This document shows positions 27,973 through 37,026 of a stretch of DNA of 64,000 nucleotides, piece after piece. Where the stretch lies: contig JAWKNZ010000017.1 in the NCBI GenBank assembly GCA_041391425.1, positions 3,207-67,206 on the forward strand, written 5' to 3'. Below the pieces are notes generated by a model that saw nothing but the letters and a program-made list of their open reading frames with translations, was not told where the DNA came from and made no database searches. The position numbers were made by a program, and so were the translations under genes. The stretch comes from JAWKNZ01 sp041391425 (lineage in GTDB: Bacteria; Bdellovibrionota_B; Oligoflexia; Oligoflexales; JAWKNZ01). The stretch's first letter is position 1. Every line of letters begins with the position of its first letter.

Positions 27973-29849
27973 TGTTAAAGTTTTTCAAAGTTTCTCGACT
28001 TCCTATTTTTGCCCTCGGCATGATTTTGTTCTTGGCAGGTGAACGTTATTTTTCTACTGAAAGCTATGCTTTGGTTTTAAGAAGTGTTGCGTTTGTCGCA
28101 TTATGCTTTGGCTTATTTGAAACTTGGTATATCGCAGGAAAAGCGAAGCATGTTGTTCCTGAGCATTTGAGCTGGCGTATGGCGCTTTCTTGGCAAGCTC
28201 TTATTATTTTAGGAGCTATAATTTATGTAGCTTATACAAAAGTTCTCGGTAGCTCAGGTGTTCCTGATTCCTTTATGGATAAAGCATTATTGGCGGCATG
28301 GATTCTTTGTTTTGTTTTGGGAATATCGTTAGCCATTGGTATCGAATTAGCATTGATAGAGTGTGTAAATGGAAAGTTTTCTGAGCCGACACGTATTAAA
28401 AGAGCAGGGAAATCTTGGCTTGCTGTAGGGTTATTACTTTCGTTTTTAATCAATATAAATTATACCGGTTATCAGAAAGATAAAGTCTATGATTGGAGTT
28501 ATTTAAAGGCAACAGAACCAAGTGCTTCTACTAAGTCTTTGATATCAGCTCTTACTGATGCCGATAAGCTTGATATTACAGTTTTTTATCCAAAAGGTAA
28601 TCCTGTTTTAGCTTTTGTTTCTGAGTATTTTTCTGCACTAGAAAGAGTTAGTAAAAATGTAAAAGTTGCGTTTGTTGATAAAGATTTGCAGCCAGCATTG
28701 GCTGGAGATTTAAAAGTATCCCGAAATGGGACTGTAGTGTTGTCTAAGGGGGAACAGAGAGAAAAAATTAATATAGGAACAAGCATTCGCTCAGCTAGAA
28801 AGACATTGAGTAAGCTTGACTCTGAGTTTCAAAAAGCATTTTTAGGGCTATCTGCTCGCAGTAAAGTAGCTTATTTTACTCGTGGCCATGGCGAATTGAG
28901 TTGGTCAGGTCAAGAATCAAATCCTTTGAAGAAAATAGCTAATATTGAAGCATGGCTTAGAGGTCAGAATTATAATATGAAGACTTTGGATATTGCTTCT
29001 GGCTCTGCGAAGGAAATACCTTCTGATGCATCGGTGGTAGTCATTGCTGGCCCAACGCGGGCTTTTTCACCTGAGGAAGTTAGTGTATTGCGGGAATATT
29101 TGGAAAAGGGAGGGAGAGCTTTTGTCCTACTTGATTCGGAAAAGGATTTAGCTGAAGTTTCATTGTATGATAATTCAGAACAAAAGCCTTTAGTGGAATA
29201 TTTAAGGCAAATAGGTATTGAGTATGATCCAACTCCCCTAGCTAATGAGTCTAATTATTTACGGGGGACAAAAACCAAGCTAGATCATTGGTTTTTGTAT
29301 AGTAACTCTTTTACATCGCATGAATCAGTTTCGAGCTTAACAAAAAATGATGAGAAGGTAGCGGTTTTGGCAATTCAGGCTGGTTCTCTCACTCTTAAAA
29401 AGAAGGCAAATAGTTGGGATGTTTTTGAGACTGTCCGCTCTCTTAGAGATACTTTTAAAGACTTAAATAAGAATTATGTATTTGATAGCAGTGCTGGAGA
29501 AGAAAAAAAATCTTATACAATGGGTGCTGGAGCTAAGCTGAAGACTCAAAATGGCGAAGGTAGGCTCGTGGTTTTTGCTGATGCCTCGGTTATTTCTGAT
29601 GGCGTTTTAAGGAATCCTGGTAATTTGTTGTATACGGCTGGAGCATTAAGTTGGCTTATTGGCACGCAGGATTCAATTGCAGTGGCAGCATCAGAAGAGG
29701 ATGTTAAGATCTTACATTCTAAAAAAGAGAATTTATTTGTTTTTTATGGAAGTGTGGTTTTTGTTCCACTCTTAGTTCTAATTATTGGAGCTTTCGTCAA
29801 CAGAAGAAAGAAAATTACCATCGTAGAGGATACAAATCATGCGGCATGA
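27972..29849 (+). CDS. GldG-like ABC transporter auxiliary protein (operon 1)
   Basis: A 625-aa membrane protein. Four or five N-terminal hydrophobic helices precede a large periplasmic GldG/ABC-auxiliary domain (DKLDITVFYPKGNPVLAFVS, KVAYFTRGHGE, EVSVLREYLEKGGRAFVLL). A C-terminal helix (VFYGSVVFVPLLVLIIGAFV) and short basic tail follow. The extra N-terminal helices distinguish it from the second operon's version and suggest a fusion with a small membrane domain. GGAG stands right before ATG 27969/27972; ATG 27960 is also in frame. It overlaps the following gene by 11 bases. Confidence 0.85.
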   Translation: MLKFFKVSRLPIFALGMILFLAGERYFSTESYALVLRSVAFVALCFGLFETWYIAGKAKHVVPEHLSWRMALSWQALIILGAIIYVAYTKVLGSSGVPDSFMDKALLAAWILCFVLGISLAIGIELALIECVNGKFSEPTRIKRAGKSWLAVGLLLSFLININYTGYQKDKVYDWSYLKATEPSASTKSLISALTDADKLDITVFYPKGNPVLAFVSEYFSALERVSKNVKVAFVDKDLQPALAGDLKVSRNGTVVLSKGEQREKINIGTSIRSARKTLSKLDSEFQKAFLGLSARSKVAYFTRGHGELSWSGQESNPLKKIANIEAWLRGQNYNMKTLDIASGSAKEIPSDASVVVIAGPTRAFSPEEVSVLREYLEKGGRAFVLLDSEKDLAEVSLYDNSEQKPLVEYLRQIGIEYDPTPLANESNYLRGTKTKLDHWFLYSNSFTSHESVSSLTKNDEKVAVLAIQAGSLTLKKKANSWDVFETVRSLRDTFKDLNKNYVFDSSAGEEKKSYTMGAGAKLKTQNGEGRLVVFADASVISDGVLRNPGNLLYTAGALSWLIGTQDSIAVAASEEDVKILHSKKENLFVFYGSVVFVPLLVLIIGAFVNRRKKITIVEDTNHAA

Positions 29850-30900
29850 AATTGCGATCTATCTTGGTCTATTGATTTGCTCTTTAGCGGGTTCTTATTG
29901 GGCATCCCTTCCTGAGTCTGAGGAAAAAGATAGCTATCAGACGCTTTTTAATTTAGCTATTGATAGCATTTTCGAGGTTTCATTGGAGTCAGATAAGCAG
30001 CGCGTTTCTTTAGTTAAAAAGAGCGATAATAAGCGTTTTTGGGTTGAGATCGAGCAGAAGGCAAAAGGTGATAAAGTTAATGAACAGGATGATGAGAATA
30101 AAACTGTAGAAAAAGAGGAAAATGAGAAACAGAGCGAGAGTGATGCAAAGATAGAAAAATTTATCGCTAATGACAATTCTGATAAGCTTCTAAAACATTT
30201 TTCACCATTTCAGGCAATTAGAAGTGTCGGTATCGTGGGGACAGAACGTTTGGCTGAATTTGGATTAGATAAAGATATCGAGACCTTAAGAATACGCTCT
30301 ACTAATGGCAAGGAAGATTTTTCTTATATAATTGGTGGAAAAAGTTATGGAACGCAAAATTCTTTTATAATGGATACAAAATCAAAGAATGTTTTTCTTA
30401 TCGCTCGAAATCCGATAGATACATTGGAGAAAGCAAAGCGTACTTTATTCCAGAAGGAATTATTCAATTCTAATTTCGATGATATAACCTCCGCCTCAAT
30501 TGTTTCTAGTGCTAAGACGAAAGTCATTAACCATGGTTTTAGAGATGAAAAAGGTGAGTTGCAGTGGACAGATGTTGGCGAAAGTAAGGCTAATGTGACA
30601 TATAAAAATTGGATGGATAAGATCAAGCGTTTGAATGTTTTATCTTATCCTTCTGAAGAAGAAATTACTCGCTTGCAGGATGTGGAAGATTTTTTACAGC
30701 TAGATTTTAAAGATGGTTCTAAATCGATCGAAACTTTAAAGTTTAAGAAGAGCCTTATGCCTGCTTTGAAAGATGGCGCTCCTAAGGTTTACGATTATTG
30801 GGCCTATAGTCAGTTTCTTTCGACTTGGGTAAAAATTAGTCGTAATAGAATGGAATCTATTGAGAAAGATATCGCATCTGTCATAGATGGAGGTAAATAA
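29839..30900 (+). CDS. DUF4340 family protein (operon 1)
   Basis: Last gene of operon 1, 353 aa, with a single N-terminal anchor (IAIYLGLLICSLAGSYWAS) and a periplasmic DUF4340 domain. The pattern is a substrate-like beta repeat: IFEVSLESDKQRVSLVK, then RLAEFGLDKDIETLRI, then IIGGKSYGTQNSF. A Lys/Glu-rich low-complexity insert (about residues 75-115) is a local expansion. Proteins of this type are regularly encoded next to GldG-like proteins, and the two may form a periplasmic unit. Confidence 0.85.
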   Translation: MRHEIAIYLGLLICSLAGSYWASLPESEEKDSYQTLFNLAIDSIFEVSLESDKQRVSLVKKSDNKRFWVEIEQKAKGDKVNEQDDENKTVEKEENEKQSESDAKIEKFIANDNSDKLLKHFSPFQAIRSVGIVGTERLAEFGLDKDIETLRIRSTNGKEDFSYIIGGKSYGTQNSFIMDTKSKNVFLIARNPIDTLEKAKRTLFQKELFNSNFDDITSASIVSSAKTKVINHGFRDEKGELQWTDVGESKANVTYKNWMDKIKRLNVLSYPSEEEITRLQDVEDFLQLDFKDGSKSIETLKFKKSLMPALKDGAPKVYDYWAYSQFLSTWVKISRNRMESIEKDIASVIDGGK

Positions 30901-31277
30901 CCTATAAGGATTGCTAGTCTATTAGTTTATCAGATCGGGGTATACTTAAAAAACGTTTATTTGTGGTAACAAAAGTATACCGTCCATTTTTAGCTGCTAC
31001 TAAGATGTAACTATTCAAATTTGTAACCTTCCTCTTATGTGATTAATGAGTTGTATTTATAGAATTTTATTGACCGAAAAATAGGCACTCCTTTTGCAAA
31101 CAATTTTTGTAGCGTGATTTGATTCTGAGATTTTTGCTCAGAGTTGTTGTTGAAAATATTGTAATAATGGGTCACTGCACAATGCTGATTAGCTGGAGCT
31201 TTATTTGAAGGTATTTAGAACTTTGATGCACCATATGATTCCTCAAAAAGCATTAAGTGGTAACAAAGGAGAGAAAA
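30901..31277. other. Intergenic region upstream of a secreted repeat protein
   Basis: About 375 AT-rich bases after operon 1. I see no gene. The promoter of the following secreted protein should be here; a TTGACC string near 31070 is a possible -35 element but no good -10 follows at the right distance. Confidence 0.35.
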
Positions 31278-32039
31278 ATGGGTAACTTGAATTCACTAAA
31301 AAAGGGGTTTGCCACTGGTGTATTAGCCTTGAGTACGAGTGTTTTTGCTACTTCAACGGATGATGTCGTTTATCAATCGCAGAACATTAGTAGGATTCTA
31401 GCAAAGAGGGCGGATTCTCTTAGCTACCGTACACTGTCAGAGATTGAAGATCATTTGAATAAGATTCAAAGGTTGATTCGTTTAGATGACGGAGATCAAG
31501 GTGGTCGTGGGGGTCGCCACGGTTATGCGTGCAATGACGAGAATAGTGATATATATCAAGATACTTTCAAGCAGATAAAGAACTTCGCATATTCTTCAAG
31601 CGGTTTAAATTACTCGTCGCAAGGTGCTACTGATTTTGCGCTACAATGGACTAGTGAGCATGCTTGTTATGAAGCTGATGAGTATATAGAACAGGTGGGA
31701 GAGCTCAGAGTTTTTGCTTATAGTTCGAATGGTATGAATTTTTCATCTGCAGGAGCTGTAGATTTTGCTTTAGAAAACTATGATCAAAAGTGTAGCCAGG
31801 GGCTAGAATACCAATATGACTACCGTGATGATTATAGATTTGCTTATTCTAGTTCTGGATTAAATATGTCGAGTTCAGGTGCGCATAAATATGCGTTGGA
31901 TAGAATGATGGCTGAACATTTTTCATGTAATGGCAGTGGTCATTCTCGAATAGGAAATGGTTCAGGAAGTAGAGGCCCTAATGGTGGGGTTGTCGTTCGA
32001 CCAAATACTAATGGGGGTGTTATTTCTCGTAGGAATTAA
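31278..32039 (+). CDS. Secreted protein with three YSSxG repeats
   Basis: A 253-aa protein with a signal peptide (LKKGFATGVLALSTSVFA) and a helical segment near residues 35-70. Three copies of a motif then occur near residues 103, 146 and 188: FAYSSSGLNYSSQGATDFAL, FAYSSNGMNFSSAGAVDFAL and FAYSSSGLNMSSSGAHKYAL. The tail is Gly/Asn-rich. The spacing of 42-43 residues suggests small repeated domains, possibly binding or surface modules. I do not recognise the family. A strong AGGAG site precedes the ATG and a clear terminator follows. It is monocistronic. Confidence 0.8.
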   Translation: MGNLNSLKKGFATGVLALSTSVFATSTDDVVYQSQNISRILAKRADSLSYRTLSEIEDHLNKIQRLIRLDDGDQGGRGGRHGYACNDENSDIYQDTFKQIKNFAYSSSGLNYSSQGATDFALQWTSEHACYEADEYIEQVGELRVFAYSSNGMNFSSAGAVDFALENYDQKCSQGLEYQYDYRDDYRFAYSSSGLNMSSSGAHKYALDRMMAEHFSCNGSGHSRIGNGSGSRGPNGGVVVRPNTNGGVISRRN

Positions 32040-32061
32040 TAATTTTTATAATGTTAGATTT

Positions 32062-32090
32062 AGCCCTAGATATAATCTGGGGCTTTTTTT
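32062..32090 (+). terminator. Rho-independent terminator
   Basis: A 10-base-pair stem (AGCCCTAGAT paired with ATCTGGGGCT, one G-U) with a 3-base loop, followed by seven T's. It stands 22 bases after the stop of the YSSxG repeat protein and should end its transcript. Confidence 0.85.
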
Positions 32091-32105
32091 ATTGTTAGAA
32101 TTTTA

Positions 32106-32269
32106 GTAATTATTCAGCGTATTTTTTATCTGATCGATTCAAAGCCTTGACTGCCCGTCATCCTGAGTGAAGCGAAGGATCTATTCGCAATTTCGAGATC
32201 CTTCGCTTCACTCAGGATGACGATTCATCAAGCGACATATTGAAGGGAAAAGATACGCTGAATAGTTAC
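32106..32269. mobile_element. 164-bp MITE, copy B, with perfect 8-bp target duplication
   Basis: Same family as 6583-6732: terminal inverted repeats GTAATTATTCAGCGTAT / rc of ATACGCTGAATAGTTAC, and a perfect inner 26-base inverted repeat (32157-32182 and 32196-32221). It is flanked on both sides by GAATTTTA (32098-32105 and 32270-32277), an exact 8-base target duplication. GTAA-type ends plus 8-base duplications are the pattern of IS66-family elements, so this may be a non-autonomous derivative; that link is an inference. Confidence 0.88.
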
Positions 32270-32277
32270 GAATTTTA

Positions 32278-32676
32278 AGGCTTCTTGATTGGTTATTAAC
32301 TTGCCTACCACATATATAAAGCTATTATCTAAATAATCTTCAAAAAGGTTTCACCCCCATTCCAGTGAAAGCTGTGATGTAAAACATTAGTAAACCAAAT
32401 GTGCCAATAAGGACGTTCTTCGTAGAAACCGTCTGAAAAAGTATGATTTTCCGACAGCTTTTTGACTTTTTCTTTACGATCTTTATGTGTTTCTTACGGA
32501 TATATGATTGTTTGTACTTTCGTAAGTATAGACAAGAAAAATCCTATGTTATAATTACGATGGTGGGTGATAAAACTTATGGGAATTATATTGTTTGATT
32601 ATACAAAACGTATTGATCTCATAAACTTTTCTCGCAAAATAGTTTGGAGATAACTTGAATCCGATGGGAAAAAATA
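32278..32676. other. Intergenic region upstream of the LOG-family gene
   Basis: About 400 AT-rich bases after the MITE with no gene seen. It carries a plausible promoter for the next gene (listed separately) and some short inverted strings near 32430-32470 without a clear role. Confidence 0.4.
32529..32555 (+). promoter_or_regulatory. Possible sigma-70 promoter for the LOG-family gene
   Basis: A perfect -10 box TATAAT (32550-32555) is preceded at 15 bases by TAGACA (32529-32534). The spacer is short, so this is moderate evidence. It lies about 120 bases before the start codon of the LOG-family gene. Confidence 0.35.
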
Positions 32677-33447
32677 ATGGATACGAAAAGAAACACTTCT
32701 AATGATGAACGGCCTCTTGCATTTCACGATGTTCCTTTTATTAATAGCGAAGAAGGGCGACCTTTACGTATTCTAGCAGAGTATTTAGAGCCACTTGAAC
32801 GTCTAAAAAGAGAGAAAATTCATGACACAATAGTATTCTTTGGATCTGCTAGAATGAAGGAAGGTGGTGAGTTTTCTCGCTTTTATGAAGATGCTAGAAT
32901 GTTGGCTAAAAACCTTACTAATTGGTCGTTATCTCTTCCAGGTAACAATCGCTTTGTTATCTGCTCAGGAGGGGCTGGGGGAATTATGGAGGCAGCCAAT
33001 CGTGGTGCTGCAGAAGCTGGCGGTCGTACTATAGGGTTTAACATTGGTCTTCCTCATGAGCAGCGCCCAAATAGTTTTGTTACTCCAGAGCTTTTATTTG
33101 AATTTCATTATTTTTTTATGAGAAAACTATGGTTTTCGCATTTAGCAAAAGCGCTAATCGTATTTCCAGGTGGTTTTGGCACTTTAGATGAAATGATGGA
33201 AATTTTGACATTAGTACAAACGCAAAAGTTGGATCGAGAAATTACAATTTTGCTTTACGGACAGGACTATTGGCGAGAAATACTAAATATGGATGCTCTA
33301 GTGAAATATAAAATGATAGATGTTAGTGATCTAAGCTTATTTCAATATGTTGATAACGTTGATGAAGCTTTTACCTTGTTAAAATCTCGCTTGCCACAAG
33401 AGCCAACGACATATACACCTTCAATTGCAAAATCACGCACCTGCTGA
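32677..33447 (+). CDS. LOG family protein (lysine decarboxylase-like fold)
   Basis: A 256-aa cytoplasmic enzyme of the LOG family (once named putative lysine decarboxylases). Known members hydrolyse nucleoside 5'-monophosphates, such as cytokinin ribotides, or bind nucleotides. It shows the motifs SGGAGGIMEAANRGA and PGGFGTLDEMMEIL, which carry the active-site Arg/Glu and nucleotide-binding loop, and IGFNIGLPHEQRPN. The substrate in this organism is unknown. It is a single gene ending near a ~125-bp repeat and convergent with the M24 peptidase. Confidence 0.9.
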   Translation: MDTKRNTSNDERPLAFHDVPFINSEEGRPLRILAEYLEPLERLKREKIHDTIVFFGSARMKEGGEFSRFYEDARMLAKNLTNWSLSLPGNNRFVICSGGAGGIMEAANRGAAEAGGRTIGFNIGLPHEQRPNSFVTPELLFEFHYFFMRKLWFSHLAKALIVFPGGFGTLDEMMEILTLVQTQKLDREITILLYGQDYWREILNMDALVKYKMIDVSDLSLFQYVDNVDEAFTLLKSRLPQEPTTYTPSIAKSRTC

Positions 33448-33620
33448 TTGATGTGATTAGAAGTTTTATCGGAACAAAACGCTGAGAAGCCCAAATGTCA
33501 TTATTGTTGAATTACCATAAGGACACTTTATTATCTCAAGACATGTAGAAGAGAGTGGGCTCATGTGATAGAAGCGTTACTCTCAGAATTCTTTCGATAG
33601 GTCGTTTTTTTATCCGGGAT

Positions 33621-33757
33621 CTGCAGTTTTTTCAATGGATTCGAAGTTCGGTTGGGTACTAGGCGCGAGGAAGTGGGAGACCGCAGTGTACATGTTGGTA
33701 CATGAGGATTTCCTGACGACGAAGCAACGCCGCAACCGGCTAGAAATTCGGATCCGG
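33621..33757 (-). repeat. Single ~125-bp repeat unit with tail
   Basis: One copy of the ~125-bp family in reverse orientation, with diverged arms (GAAGTTCGGTTGGGTACTAG) but an almost unchanged centre (GTACATGTTGGTACATG). It retains a shortened version of the tail on its left. TATCCGGG and GATCCGGG flank it on either side. It lies between the convergent LOG and M24 genes, ending 11 bases from the M24 stop. Confidence 0.85.
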
Positions 33758-33768
33758 GTTTTATAGAA

Positions 33769-34653
33769 TTAATATAAGCCGTCTGGCAAAGCAACATGTG
33801 GGACATTATCTTGGAGCCAATAAGCTTTGTCTTTTTCAACAACAAGTATTTCTTCAAATTTCATACCGAAGTTTTCTTCTCGATGTCCTAGGTGCGGCTC
33901 GATAGCCCAGACACCAATTTTTTCACCTTTGTGATATGGAGAAAGTAATTCCGGAAAAAATCCTCGCGATGCTAATGCCCAATAAGCACGAACTGAATAC
34001 ATGCCGGCGTAATTTAAGGGCCAGCCAAATGGAATGTGATAGACTCGGTGTCCTAGAACACTCAAAATGTATTTTTTATGACAGTTTTGATAACCACGAT
34101 CTTTAATCTTATTATCGATTTCCTGCCAAATCTCAGCAACTGTTAACGAAGAAGCAAACATTTCCGGAATGTCATTTCTTAGCTCAAGCAAAAATTCTCT
34201 GGCTTTAATAAATTCCGGATTAGGTGCCAAAGTAAAACCGAAGCCGATATCGCTTACATAACCATCTAAGATAGGGGCAATATCAATGATGACTGGTTCT
34301 GTTTCACTTTTAAGCCTTCGATTGGATGGCAGTGCTTGAGTTTCTTTTTTGATACCTTTGAATCTAGTTCTCTCTCCAAACCATGCTAAAGGTTGATGAA
34401 ATCCACCTCGTACACCTCTATCTTGTAAATATTTGTCCATCCACTTAGAAACAGACTTTTCTGTCATACCTACTTTAAGACGCTTGGCTGCCTCAACAGC
34501 ACATTCATATGCAAGTTTTTGGGAAGCTTTAAAGCCAACGATATTTTTTCTAGATATTTCTTCCAACACATTCGGAGAAAGTTTCGCTAGTATTGGCAAT
34601 TTTTTAACATTGGACAAAGTACTGTAAAAATTTTTCTTATTAATGAGTTCCAT
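33769..34653 (-). CDS. M24-family metallopeptidase (aminopeptidase/creatinase fold)
   Basis: A 294-aa cytoplasmic pita-bread fold enzyme. The five expected metal ligands are visible: the aspartates in DIAPILDGYVSDIG, the histidine in LGHRVYHIP, and the glutamates in WAIEPHLG and FEEILVV. The family includes methionine and Xaa-Pro aminopeptidases. The sequence does not fit the MetAP consensus well, so the substrate is left open. An AAGGA site precedes the ATG. It stands alone; its 3' end borders a repeat copy. Confidence 0.85.
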   Translation of the reverse strand: MELINKKNFYSTLSNVKKLPILAKLSPNVLEEISRKNIVGFKASQKLAYECAVEAAKRLKVGMTEKSVSKWMDKYLQDRGVRGGFHQPLAWFGERTRFKGIKKETQALPSNRRLKSETEPVIIDIAPILDGYVSDIGFGFTLAPNPEFIKAREFLLELRNDIPEMFASSLTVAEIWQEIDNKIKDRGYQNCHKKYILSVLGHRVYHIPFGWPLNYAGMYSVRAYWALASRGFFPELLSPYHKGEKIGVWAIEPHLGHREENFGMKFEEILVVEKDKAYWLQDNVPHVALPDGLY

Positions 34654-34838
34654 TTTTAATCCTTTCTCACTAAAGTACCGATACTTAAAAATCTTTCTCT
34701 ACTGCAAATATAACAAGAAGGTATCTGACGGTCAGGGCTTCAAGATATGGAAAAAAGTACCGAAGTTATATCGAAATAGCGACTTTTTTCCTAAAGCAAG
34801 ATAAAGATCTAGCGCGTCAGATAATAACTAAGGGAAAG

Positions 34839-36002
34839 TTAGCTATGGGTAGCATTAGCCCTACGAATCATTTCCCTTGCTATCACTAATTGCTGTATCT
34901 GACTCGTACCTTCATAAAGTCTAAAAAGTCGGACATCGCGATAAAACCGTTCAATATCATACTCACTCATATAGCCTGCTCCACCGTGGATTTGAACGCA
35001 GCGGTCCGCGACACGGCCACACATTTCCGAAGCGAAAAGCTTGCAGCTAGATGCTTCTAGGGTTATATCTTCACCATTGTCTCTACGGCGTGCTGTCTCA
35101 AGTATCATCGATTTTGCTGCAATAATCTCAGCTTGGCTATCGGCTAACATTGCCTGTACTAACTGAAATTTGGCTACTGGCTTACCGAATTGTTCTCTCT
35201 CTAAAGAATATTTTAATGTGTCTTTTAACATTCTTTCAGCTATGCCAACTGAAACAGCACCGATTTGCAAACGTCCTTTGTCTAAAACTTTCATAGCAGT
35301 TTTAAATCCGATACCTTCTCGTTCACCTATGAGGTTGGTTTTTGGAACTCGACAGTTATCAAATATAACATCACAGGTATGAGCGCCCCGCTGTCCCATT
35401 TTTTTGTCACTCTTGCTGCGACTTAGGCCAGGGGTGTTGGCTTCAATAATAAAGGCCGAGATGCCATCTGCCTTTCTTTCTTCTACGCTAGTGCGTGCAA
35501 ATACAGTAAATATATCTGCTTCAGGGCCATTGGTGACGAAACGTTTTGAACCATTTAAGATGTAATGATCGCCATCAAGTGTTGCTGTTGTTTTTAAAGA
35601 TGCTGCATCACTACCCGAGCTTGGTTCGGTCAAACAGAACGCGCCAATGATTTCGCCAGCAGCTAATTTAGGGAGGTATTTCTCTCTTTGTGCATCAGTG
35701 CCATCAAGGACTAAAGCCTGCGATCCAATACCATTATTGGTACCAATGACCGATCTAAAAGCAGGTGAGCATTTACTAAGCTCTATAGCCACTAATACTT
35801 CTTCTTCTTGAGTTAGCTCGGATCCCCCGTACTTTTCAGGTAAAGATAGTCCGAATAGCCCCATTTCTCTCATTTCTTGTATAATCTTTTGGGGTATTTG
35901 ATCAGACTCTTCTACTAACTTTTCATTTGGAACTAGCTCTGTTTCTACGTAACGTCGAATAGAATCGATTAATATATTTAGAGTGTCTATATCTTTAATC
36001 AA
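34839..36002 (-). CDS. Acyl-CoA dehydrogenase
   Basis: A 387-aa FAD enzyme that makes the first double bond in acyl-CoA beta-oxidation. Signatures are FCLTEPSSGSDAASLKTTA, the FAD-binding MCGRVADRCVQIHGGAGYM, and the catalytic glutamate in RLYEGTSQIQQLVIAREM. The position of that glutamate is that of short/medium-chain enzymes. The start is TTG 36002, supported by GGGAG 6-7 bases upstream. It is transcribed away from the hydratase-dehydrogenase-thiolase set across a 250-base gap, and together they cover a full oxidation cycle. Confidence 0.94.
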   Translation of the reverse strand: MIKDIDTLNILIDSIRRYVETELVPNEKLVEESDQIPQKIIQEMREMGLFGLSLPEKYGGSELTQEEEVLVAIELSKCSPAFRSVIGTNNGIGSQALVLDGTDAQREKYLPKLAAGEIIGAFCLTEPSSGSDAASLKTTATLDGDHYILNGSKRFVTNGPEADIFTVFARTSVEERKADGISAFIIEANTPGLSRSKSDKKMGQRGAHTCDVIFDNCRVPKTNLIGEREGIGFKTAMKVLDKGRLQIGAVSVGIAERMLKDTLKYSLEREQFGKPVAKFQLVQAMLADSQAEIIAAKSMILETARRRDNGEDITLEASSCKLFASEMCGRVADRCVQIHGGAGYMSEYDIERFYRDVRLFRLYEGTSQIQQLVIAREMIRRANATHS

Positions 36003-36254
36003 ATTTTACTCCCTTAATAACGATCGTTTTATATTCATTATCGCAATTTTTTATCATTGCTACTTATAGCTTAAAAAGATATGTCCTATCGGAGTATTAG
36101 AATAGCCAAACCCTTCTTTAACAGTTATTTTGCGCTATTGCTACATTTTTAGTAACTTTTCTAAGATTATGAGAATTTATACTAGTGAAAGCTAACTATC
36201 TACTTTCATTGGTTTTGATTGAGCGGCACTTTTTATACTTTGTTTGAGGGAAAA

Positions 36255-37022
36255 ATGAATCACGTGATTGTCGAAAAACTAGATAATTTTGTTATTATGG
36301 TCAAACTTAATAGACCTGAAGTTCGCAACGCCTTGAATGGGGAATTGCGTGCAGAGTTGGCAGACATTTTTGCGAATTTGGATCAAGATCCTACGTGCAG
36401 GGTCGTTGTTTTAACGGGGGGCGATGTTTTTGCTGCTGGTGCAGATATTAAAGATATGGTGAATGCTTCGACGTTAGATATATTGGCATCAGGGGTCGAA
36501 AGGTTGTGGAAGCCCATTGCTGAGTTTAGCAAGCCATTACTAGCAGCCGTCAATGGCTTTGCTTTAGGCGGAGGTTGTGAACTTGCTATGCATGCTGACA
36601 TAATTATTGCGGGTGAAGGTGCGCAATTTGGACAGCCGGAAATTAGACTGGGCATTATGCCAGGTGCAGGAGGAACGCAACGGCTAATCAGAGCTGTGGG
36701 AAAGTTTCGAGCCATGAAACTATTAATGACAGGCGAGCTGATCAGCGCACGTGAAGCTTACGAAATAGGGCTTGTTTCCCAGGTTGTCGATGATTCAGAA
36801 ACGTTGGATACATCTGTTAACTTAGCCCAAAAGATTGCATCTATGGCACCGCTTGCACTTAAACAAATTAAAGATGTGGCTCTTACGGGTATGGATGAAT
36901 CTTTGGATGTTGCTATGAAATTAGAGAGGAAAGCCTTTCAATTGCTTTTCGCAAGTAAGGATCAAAAAGAAGGAATGAGAGCTTTTTTGGAAAAACGTAA
37001 GCCGGTATTTACGGGAGAATAA
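36255..37022 (+). CDS. Enoyl-CoA hydratase (PaaF/FadB-like)
   Basis: A 255-aa crotonase-family enzyme that hydrates enoyl-CoA. It has the oxyanion-hole motif DVFAAGADIKDM, NGFALGGGCELAMHADI, and the two catalytic glutamate regions, the second in GQPEIRLGIMPGAGGTQRL. ATG 36255 is preceded by GAGGGA and starts at the usual place; the frame is open further up to 36219. The next gene begins 4 bases after its stop, so it heads an operon with a hydroxyacyl-CoA dehydrogenase and a thiolase. Confidence 0.93.
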   Translation: MNHVIVEKLDNFVIMVKLNRPEVRNALNGELRAELADIFANLDQDPTCRVVVLTGGDVFAAGADIKDMVNASTLDILASGVERLWKPIAEFSKPLLAAVNGFALGGGCELAMHADIIIAGEGAQFGQPEIRLGIMPGAGGTQRLIRAVGKFRAMKLLMTGELISAREAYEIGLVSQVVDDSETLDTSVNLAQKIASMAPLALKQIKDVALTGMDESLDVAMKLERKAFQLLFASKDQKEGMRAFLEKRKPVFTGE

Positions 37023-37026
37023 TAGC

